Shown here piece after piece: positions 56,717 through 64,000 of a DNA stretch of 64,000 bases (positions are counted from its first letter, which is position 1; the number at the start of each line of letters is the position of its first letter). The notes under the pieces were generated by a model that did no database searches, had not been told where the DNA came from, and saw only the letters and a program-made list of their open reading frames with translations. Source of the stretch: Amaurobius ferox. Lineage: Eukaryota > Arthropoda > Arachnida > Araneae > Amaurobiidae. The stretch lies in contig OX578139.1 of the NCBI GenBank assembly GCA_951213105.1, positions 72,975,184 through 73,039,183 of the forward strand, given 5' to 3'. The translations under genes were made by a program, and so were the position numbers.

Positions 56717-59569
56717 ATATTCGTATTGGCATGCAATGCTTCAAACATCCATGACACAGGGGAATTTCTGGACTGTTGAGAAATACTTTTCGACCCTACA
56801 CCCCGTCCCTTATTTGTCCCTCTTCTTTGAGAAAAATAAAAATTCAACTCTGCTACTTTTTGTTCCGTAGATGATACTATAAGTGTGCAAATACTTACCC
56901 TTCTAGATCATTGGGGCTTCTGGATGGCGTGATAAGTCTTTTTGAAAACCCCATTTTTTCCGCTTACAGGGGAGGGAAATGAAGATCAATGTGCCTCAGA
57001 TTCTCTTCCTTAGTCGATGCTATAAGTATGAAAAGATTTACTACTTAGGTTACCGAAGAATTTCTGTAGAGTGTCTGTCTGAACAGACAAAAGACGTTAT
57101 AAAATTATAATATAGTTATTCCATATTCTGCACACCCATTTGTTTCAACATTAGTAGCAGAATGGATAATCTAAATCTAAATAGGAATCATCTTTGCTCA
57201 ATTAATTCATTATTAAAATATTTTTAAAGTTTATTTCTAATATTTGGCAACATGTTACACAGTTAAACCGATGGAATAGTTGTACTAGAATTTTTCTCCG
57301 TTTGCTTCAGTGAGCAGATAGAAAAGAAAATATACATATGAACTGTCTATTGTAATAATTTATTTTTAACACGCCAATGCATTTCAACTATAGAAGAAAA
57401 AATACTATGTATCCTAAACTATGTATGTAAAACTTTGCCGTAGTATCTCAATTATTGTATTTGGAGATTTATGTTTTAATCACCAACAAGGACGCGAGTT
57501 GTATACATTGACACCCATGCAATTAATCCCTAAAATTTAGACCAAGACTTTAAATTTTTGTACTTCTTTGAAGCAAGCGTATGAAAATTAAGCTGACTAG
57601 AATTGTTTCAAGGACGTTATGAGTCCTATTTATTAGGTCATAATGAGTGGCTTTTGTAAGACCAGGAGGCACTATATGCAGTTTTGATGTTTACGACAGC
57701 GCAGATTTTTAGTCACCGTTTTATGACTGTCTTGGCCCGGAAAATCATGACCCCAATAAATACACGTCACACACATTGCAGTAGTGGTTGGGGCAAAATA
57801 TCCTAGGACCAACACTTAAACCAAGCTTCATTGGTAACTGAAAGACTCAATAATACAAAGATACGGCATCTAATGAGAGCAAGGAGGGCGTATCTGAACC
57901 TCAAACAAAATGATGTGGCTGCAAGGAGGAAAGTCAACGAATACAATTCAATAATGGAATGATTTCAAGCGAGAGAGAGAGAAAGTCGTGATTTTTAAGC
58001 AGTGCTATTTTAGAACGAATAATTATTAATTTTAAGTAGTGAACATGTTATAAAAAAACGATGTCTGACCTCAAACGTCAGCAAAAGAATCGGTAAAGAC
58101 GACAGTCATGCTGAGTTACAGACCTGAAATACAGAGGCATGTGCAGGTCTTCATGTATTTTAGGTCAATTTTTGATCTTTGGAATAAGATTTAAAAAATC
58201 TGGTTTCACAGGGTCCTCCTCCTTAAGCGTTTGTTAAAATTGATGTAATTGTAATTATAACAATGATATAGGTGTGAATAAATTAATTTATTTTGAAGGT
58301 TAAACATGTGGATTTCAATGTGCACTGATTGGATTTAATGAGCATATTAAGAAACTCGTGCAAAAAAGTAATAATGACGGGTTTTGCGGTCACGATAGCA
58401 ATGTACAAATGTTACGATTCACGACCACTCATATTACGATTAATAATGTATTCCATAAAGTTAATAAGAAAAATAAACTAATTTAACATTTAAAGCATTT
58501 TGGTGACTGAGACACTTTTTGTGCCAGTTCGAAATTTTATTGAAAAATTTAATGCTACTGATGTATCATAAACTAATAATTAAAATATATTTTGACTTGA
58601 TAAAGAGGTATCAAAATGTCCTTGAAAGAATTGAAGTCACCTAATTGTACTACGTCTTCTTCAAGAAAATTCAAACATTGGCTTTCTTTAAACGGTAGTT
58701 GTATTCATTACATAAACTCTACTGTAAAGGGACCACTTATGTAAAGATACCACTAGGTATTTTTTCCCAATGATCATGTGTTGTAAAGTTTTTATTAAAA
58801 CACAACATGATTTATTGCAAGGCAAATACACTCCAAAATTACTCAACAATATTATTTGAGAAACCCCCATGTGACTTGCTTTAAATGTTCTTAAAATAAC
58901 GCTTGGAAGTGAAACTAGTTTTCATGAAACGCTTAGTCAAGTTGAATTTTCCTTAAACTTCAAAATATTTAATAGTGACAAAAGTTTCGCGTATAAGGTT
59001 TTGAGGCCCTAAAACACATCCCAATGGTATTTTGTGAAAACAGCAGATGCTGTTTGATTGATTACTAAAAATGCAGAAAGTTTTGTGGTATAATATTTCT
59101 CTAAAAGTGGTACAATGCTACAATTTTATGTTTAACGCAGATCGCTGTTTTCATTTTTCATTACATAAAATGTGGCAATTTTAAATTTTATGTCTATAAC
59201 CAGAAAAATTTTGGTGACGGTTTGCTGATAACAAACTTATGTAATAGTAGTTACATAAAACGAACATTATAATGTATTTCGTTAAACATTTTATAACATT
59301 ATTTGGACAAATCTTGATATCAATTAATATTTTTTTCAATTAAAATAATATTGACATGTAACAATGTTATTTTGATAATGATATACATAAACACGCATAT
59401 GTACATAAATTACTGAATAAAATATATTTTGTATAAAATATGAAATACATATAATAAGTCAAATTAATATTGGAATAAATAATGAAATATATGAGGAGTA
59501 AAATTAGGAAGTTAATTTAAAGATGAAAATGTACAAAATAATGAAATAGTGAGAGTTTATAAAAGTAAA
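56717..59569. other. Long stretch without a recognised gene
   Basis: 2.85 kb of AT-rich DNA. Near 57,872-57,955 a short reading RHLMRARRAYLNLKQNDVA on the plus strand is charged and helix-like but too short to assign. A GAGA run lies near 57,972. No termini or repeats seen. Confidence 0.4.
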
Positions 59570-60115
59570 ATGTAATGCTTCATTAAATACTTCCTTATGT
59601 GTTAAGGATTCAATATAAGTATTCTATAAAGTTAAATAAAATGTCTTTAACAAAAGTGTAAAATTTTATTTTAATAACTGGTAAAGACAGGAAGTAATAA
59701 TTGAAACTGAATTTAATTGATTGATTATTAAATTATTGAATTGTCTGTCTAACTAAAATAAACTAAAATATAATGCCTCATTACGCAATTACTTATTTGT
59801 TAAGGTTTCAATATAAGTATTCTACAAAAGATAAATAAAATGTCCTTAATAAAAGTATAGAATTTTATGTTAATAATTGGTAAGAGCAGGAAGCAATTAT
59901 TTAATTGATTGAATATTAACTTATTGAATTATTTGTCCAACAAAAATGAACAAAAATGTAATGCTTCATTAAATACGTCCTTATTTCTTAAGTTTCAATA
60001 TAAGTATTCTACAAAAATTAAATAATATGTCCTTAATAAAAGTATAGAGTTTTATGTTATTAACTCGCAAGGGCAGGAAGTAATTATTGAAACTGAATTT
60101 AATTGATTGATTATT
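59570..60115 (+). repeat. About 195-bp tandem repeat, three copies
   Basis: Units start near 59,571, 59,771 and 59,960 with GTAATGCTTCATTAAATAC-like sequence, followed by TTTCAATATAAGTATTCTAC, AAAATGTCCTTAATAAAAGT and GGCAGGAAGTAATTATTGAA. AT-rich and moderately diverged; non-coding. Confidence 0.8.
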
Positions 60116-60195
60116 GACACTTTACAACATAGTTGAAAAGTGTTTATGACATTGTTCATTCTGTTTGTCTAACCTGCCTGTCTGTCTGTCCATTA
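60116..60195 (-). repeat. Repeat C terminal fragment
   Basis: ACACTTTACAACATAGTTG, TGTTCATTCTGTTTGTC and a CTGTCTGTCTGTCC run match the end of family C (reverse complement). Only the terminal 80 bp are present. Confidence 0.65.
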
Positions 60196-60540
60196 GGACG
60201 CACGGCAAGCCGCAGCACACACATCAGTTCGCACTTTTAAGTTTGGACTATTCAAGCCGATTAGTACAAAATCTGTTCAATCCATACAGTATGTTCCGGT
60301 CAATCTGTACGTATATAGCAGACCTAAAGTGATGAATAGGAAATAATGGCGAATTAGAATTCACGCGAATTAGAAAGAAAGACGTTGCAAATCCGAAAAT
60401 AATTGTAATGCCTATATTCATGGGTCATGTGGGCATTATACCATTGACAGAAATTTCACTAACTTTGCTGAAGCAAACCGTCTCGCTTATTTAGAGAAAG
60501 CAGGCTTCCAAACAAGTTGACATATTTCATTAGCTACCAT
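60196..60540. other. No recognised content
   Basis: Unique DNA between the C fragment and a larger C copy. No notable frame. Confidence 0.45.
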
Positions 60541-61034
60541 TTTTAACACTTTACAACATAGTTGAAAAGTTTTTATAACCTTGTTCATTCTGTCTGTCTG
60601 CCCGTTAGCACGATAACTGTCGTAAAATTGACTCTATCAAAATGCAATTTTAGTATGTTGTTCAGACGGTCAGTGGAACCTATGGAAATATAAATGAATA
60701 ATATCACCCAATTAGTTTTCGATTGAATCCGGGATGAAAAATGAAATACATTGAACCCAATGGGACCTAATTCTTCAAACATTTTTTAAGCGGATTTCAA
60801 TTCACAAATTGCTTTGAAAATTTTAGGTAATATTCAAATTGTTCCATAAAATATATAAAAAAAAATTCAGCGAAATATATTCAGTAGTTTTTTAAAAAAG
60901 TATTAAAATAATAATTACACCCTTTATATGGAGAGATCACGTGACCATTAAAGAGATCACGTGACCGTTAAAGAGATCACGTGATCCACTTCAAAATCAA
61001 ATATGGCATCCATCTAGTGTCAAAATCGTGATTT

Positions 61035-61038
61035 TTAA
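61035..61038. other. piggyBac target site TTAA
   Basis: TTAA precedes the element start CCCCTTCCC. The right side reads GGG-TAA-AGTTC, consistent with a TTAA that lost one T. Confidence 0.6.
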
Positions 61039-61258
61039 CCCCTTCCCTATTTTGCCCGTAAGCCGTACGGGCAATCAGATTTCTATTTCGCTTTCAATGT
61101 TTCGTCCGTATCTTTTCTATTTTTAGTAACAAATTATTCGTATAAATGGCGATAGTTGTCCAGTAAATGATAGTTTCCAGTCTATTGTGTTTTCTATTCT
61201 GATTGGTCCAAAAGCGCGGTTTTTTTTTCGCATGTTTCATATCAGAAGACGAATTTTT

Positions 61259-62015
61259 ATTACTTTCCCTGCAATACATGGTAATGTATAGGGAAAGTAT
61301 TGGAATCATGCCGAAAATCATAACTCGAGTTTTCGACGAATCTACACGTTTCGAGACCTGTAGAATACGAAAAAACCATTTTTAGCGTGACGTCTGTGTG
61401 TGTGTCTGTCTGTGTGTCTGTCTGTGCAGATATTGTATCCACTCTAACTAAAAAAGTAATTGACCGAATTTCATAAAATTAGGAAGGTAAGTCACTTGTG
61501 GGCGACTCTGGTGCTGATTAGTTTTGGGTACGATTCGGGATAAAAGAACCCGCCTTTTTTTTGCGAAATGGCCCGCAAAAAGCTTGTATCCACTGTAAGT
61601 GAAAAACTAATGAATCGAATTTCATAAAATTTGGTAGATCAGTCACTTGTGGGTTACCCTGGTGCTGATTAGATTTTGGTACGATTCGAAAAAAAATAAC
61701 CAGCCTCTTTTTGCAAAATGGCCCGTCAAAATCTAAACTAATGAACTAGATATACTCAAATATATCCATCAAATGCTCGTTTAATACGTAATTTTTAACG
61801 ACGAAAAGAGAAAGATCAACCCCATTACACTAGGACTAGCCGTTCTAGAGATATTTTAGTTTTTCGTATTTTCTTTACGCCACCTTTAATAATAAGTCCG
61901 GTTACCGAATGAGAACGAAAATTGAATTAAAAGTGAAATAAATTTAAAAATAAATAAAGTAAACGTGAATATAAACGTCTGCAGGGAAAGTCATGTGCTG
62001 CCCACATCAGATTTT
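61259..62015 (+). mobile_element. Repeat B, copy 2, inside the piggyBac-like element
   Basis: TTACTTTCCCTGCAATACAT to GTCATGTGCTGCCCACATCA, close to B1 at 22,003-22,762 in sequence and length. Frames on either strand at the start (61,203-61,442) are shadows of its (GT)n run. Confidence 0.8.
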
Positions 62016-62107
62016 CTTTCAGTGTATAGCTTTTTGGTTATATTTTACTAATCGCCTGATAATTTTATCGATGTAGGAGTTGAATAATGTATTTTTACTT
62101 TTAAATA

Positions 62108-62421
62108 ATGGATAATTCAGAGCGTATGGAGCTAATTTTTTGTGATTCGGACTGTGACTCGGAATCAGAATCTGAATTATCTCTAAATGATAGTAGTGAA
62201 AGTTTACTAGATGACCTGGATAGTAGTGACTCTGATAAAAGTACAGATGGAATCAGTCAAGCAAGACAATTTTTGAAATTAATTGTGATAATCCTTCCGA
62301 TCCGCCTCCTAGATTTGCTTTCACTGGAATTCCAAAAATTAACTTGGATATCGATGAGACTAATGGTAAACTCCAGTTTTATGATGCTTTCATAGACGAT
62401 GATTTGAAATCAGATCTTTAA
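62108..62421 (+). pseudogene. piggyBac-like transposase, N-terminal remnant
   Basis: ATG at 62,108 opens an acidic Ser/Asp-rich N-terminus (DSDCDSESESELSLNDSS, DDLDSSDSD) as in piggyBac-derived proteins. After a frameshift near 62,280 the other frame reads PPRFAFTGIPKINLDIDE and FYDAFIDDDL to a TAA at 62,419. This matches the F-x-G-x-P-G-x...FFDDxL start of the piggyBac transposase domain as I know it. The catalytic Asp triad and Cys-rich C-terminus are absent. Inactive. Confidence 0.65.
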
Positions 62422-63021
62422 AAAAAGAAGGGTAAGTATGTTTTGTATGAAAGCATAATAGTAAATGCAATTGAATTGTAATCGAAAATAACTGTTAAGT
62501 AATTGTACTATTTTAACTGTAAATGTAACTTCCCTGTTTGGTGTTCATGTAGGGGAAAAAAACAACTTGCAGGGAAAATTGATTATTTTCATTAAAGAAA
62601 AAAAGTTGTAATAAATGTTTAAAAATATTTGAAATGCTAATTTTAATAACATATCTTTACTTAAAAATGTAAAATGAACAAAAAACTGCAATAAAAAAAT
62701 GTGACATGTTTTGGATCGAATTCTGGAAAAAAATGAAACTGTTAAAGGGTAAAGTTCTTTTTAATTCATATTTAGTGTTGTATCCGTCCTAAAACCGCTT
62801 TATTTTTGCTTAAATACTGTGCATCTACATACTGAAATATCGCAATTACAATATATTTGAATTTAAATGATCATCAAACTTTGATTATTTCTACAACGAA
62901 GCCTAATTTTCACTTATGGAGAATGTAAATACCAAAAGATGTAGAATATGTTGTATAAGAATTTCTGCATTCCTTTAACGCAAAATTATTTAGCTCATGG
63001 AGTCTGCAATATAGCTAATAT

Positions 63022-63469
63022 GCAGTGGGCGGCTCGTGATCAATACGTTTTCTGATTAAAGAATGTTATATATATACATATATTTATATATATAAATTGA
63101 AAATATATTTGTATATTTGTTTGTGTATAATGATAATTGGCTGCTAAAACTTGAATTTATAATAAAACTTGTAATAAAGTTTTATTATACAGAGATATAA
63201 GACTTTTAATACAACTTTACAAAGACTTTTAAACTTTTACAAAGACTTTTAAACACTTTGCTGTGAGAGTGATTTTTACTATATATTTAAGATGTCTTAG
63301 GGAATTATTGTTTCTTAGTTTTATAATTACATTTTATAGGGTTTTTTTTTTTAGATTTTATAGTTGAATATTGCACAGTGCCGCTAAAATAAATGTTGAA
63401 TCAATCATATTAGATTTATAGGCATGAAATATTTACCGTTCTTCGTAATTTTTTACATTCAAGAGTAAA
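63022..63469. other. No recognised content
   Basis: Short (TA)n tract at 63,067-63,096 and a direct repeat TTTACAAAGACTTTTAAA near 63,215. No gene. Confidence 0.45.
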
Positions 63470-63890
63470 CAAAAAGATCAATCATGCATAAGCATTGATT
63501 ATGAAACACTTTCCAACTGAAATGCAATTGCATTTAAAAATTTTTAAAATGTGATACATTCAGTGGTGATATCTTTTACTTTATCACAGTACTACAGTAA
63601 TTTATTATACTTAAATATTTAAAACTGTATCCAAATATAAATCATCTGATTCTCTATGCAAAATCAATGAATATTCCATTCATATAACTTGTATTCCAAA
63701 CTCCAGAGCTAAATAATTTTGTGTGAAAAAAATTCAGCAATTCTTATGTAACTCACCTTACAATCGCTTCAGATATTTGCATTCTGCATAAGTTAAAATT
63801 AGGCTTCGTTGAAGAAATAATAAAAGTTTAGGGATCATTTAAAATCACAACTATTGTGATTGCATAGGCACGGAATTTAGGTACACAGAT
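63470..63890 (+). mobile_element. Repeat C, copy 4 (3'-truncated)
   Basis: CAAAAAGATCAATCATGC, AAACACTTTCCAACTG and later AGGCTTCGTTGAAGAAATAA match the first third of family C. The rest is absent. Confidence 0.65.
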
Positions 63891-63899
63891 ACGCAGATA

Positions 63900-63933
<34 letters not shown>

Positions 63934-63934
63934 A

Positions 63935-64000
63935 TGTATTCAAAGTATTGGAATCTTGTCGAAGATCGGAACTCGAATTTTTGAAGGATCTGCACGTTTT
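63935..64000 (+). mobile_element. Repeat B, copy 3 (cut by window end)
   Basis: AAAGTATTGGAATCTTGTCG, GAACTCGAATTTTTGAAGGA matches the B start. A (GT)n tract precedes it at 63,912-63,934. Continues past the window. Confidence 0.55.

Larger units (their letters stand above)
61039..62749 (+). mobile_element. piggyBac-like element, decayed
   Basis: Left end CCCCTTCCCTATTTTG, right end in reverse complement CCCTTTAACAGTTTC, flanked by TTAA/TAA. Interrupts repeat C at its TTAA. Subterminal inverted repeat GCCCGT...ACGGGC near 61,055-61,072. 1,711 bp including a 757-bp B element; about 955 bp itself. Holds only the 5' part of a transposase gene. Confidence 0.7.
60541..63021 (-). mobile_element. 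Repeat C, copy 3 (minus), split by a piggyBac-like element
   Basis: 60,541-61,038 and 62,750-63,021 together follow family C in reverse: AACACTTTACAAC start, CAAAATCGTGATTTTTAA at the break, then AGTTCTTTTTAATTCATATT and CTATATTGCAGACTCC (reverse) at the end. About 500 bp of the far end are missing. Confidence 0.75.

Noticed and set aside
62108..62395. Acidic Ser/Asp-rich host protein
   Set aside because: The frame continues, after a shift, into the piggyBac domain start and lies between piggyBac-like ends, so it is a transposase remnant.

Overview
The window is AT-rich eukaryotic repeat DNA, most likely from an arthropod and probably an arachnid. That guess rests on the gag-like protein of the Ty3/gypsy element at 5.5-12.3 kb and on the mariner transposase, both of which recall families common in spider genomes. 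This is recollection, not a search. I find no convincing host gene. Almost everything recognisable is a transposable element, several are nested, and many can be delimited from the sequence itself by target-site duplications (TSDs).

Layout. 0-5.5 kb: short tandem repeats and diverged dispersed repeats. 5,550-12,302: an old Ty3/gypsy element (5-bp TSD CAATA, tRNA primer site, gag remnant, polypurine tract, two diverged LTRs) interrupted by a younger LTR element at about 6.5-9.7 kb whose LTRs are nearly identical. 13.2-22.8 kb: TIR-type non-autonomous repeats, here called A, B, C, D and F, with C inserted in F, and a 258-bp tandem array. 22.8-24 kb: a tRNA-derived SINE with a 9-bp TSD. 24.2-28.6 kb: Penelope-like (PLE) fragments between (TA)n arrays, including a 2-kb inverted repeat. 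30.3-30.8 kb: a fold-back mariner. 33.5-35.9 kb: a perfect 131-bp palindrome, then a mariner-like element with 258-bp terminal repeats inserted inside a (TA)n array. 37.0-38.9 kb: a Tc1-like remnant in which part of the transposase has been amplified into a roughly 160-bp tandem array. 39-40 kb: a mariner-type MITE carrying a second SINE (16-bp TSD). 41-45.6 kb: PLE reverse transcriptases, one with a 520-codon open frame.

46.0-51.9 kb holds the best preserved coding sequence: a Jockey-type LINE (46,147-51,081, minus strand) with intact ORF1 (568 aa) and ORF2 (925 aa, endonuclease plus reverse transcriptase). It has a 13-bp TSD and sits inside a TIR element that itself has 15-bp terminal repeats and a 6-bp TSD. 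54.5-56.7 kb: one A element inserted in another. 59.6-60.1 kb: a three-copy tandem repeat. 60.5-63.0 kb: a three-level nest, with a B element inside a piggyBac-like element inside a C element.

The elements work as a stratified record of insertions rather than as a pathway. The autonomous sources visible are the LINE (apparently complete) and the PLE RT (open but without a visible endonuclease domain). The SINEs, MITEs, fold-backs and piggyBac-like copy would need enzymes supplied from elsewhere. I see no CRISPR array, operon or clear new enzymatic system. The most unusual items are the Tc1-derived satellite, the (TA)n-bracketed PLE cassettes with G-rich hairpins, the ORF2 start-codon hairpin of the LINE, and a shared modular layout across several non-autonomous repeat families.
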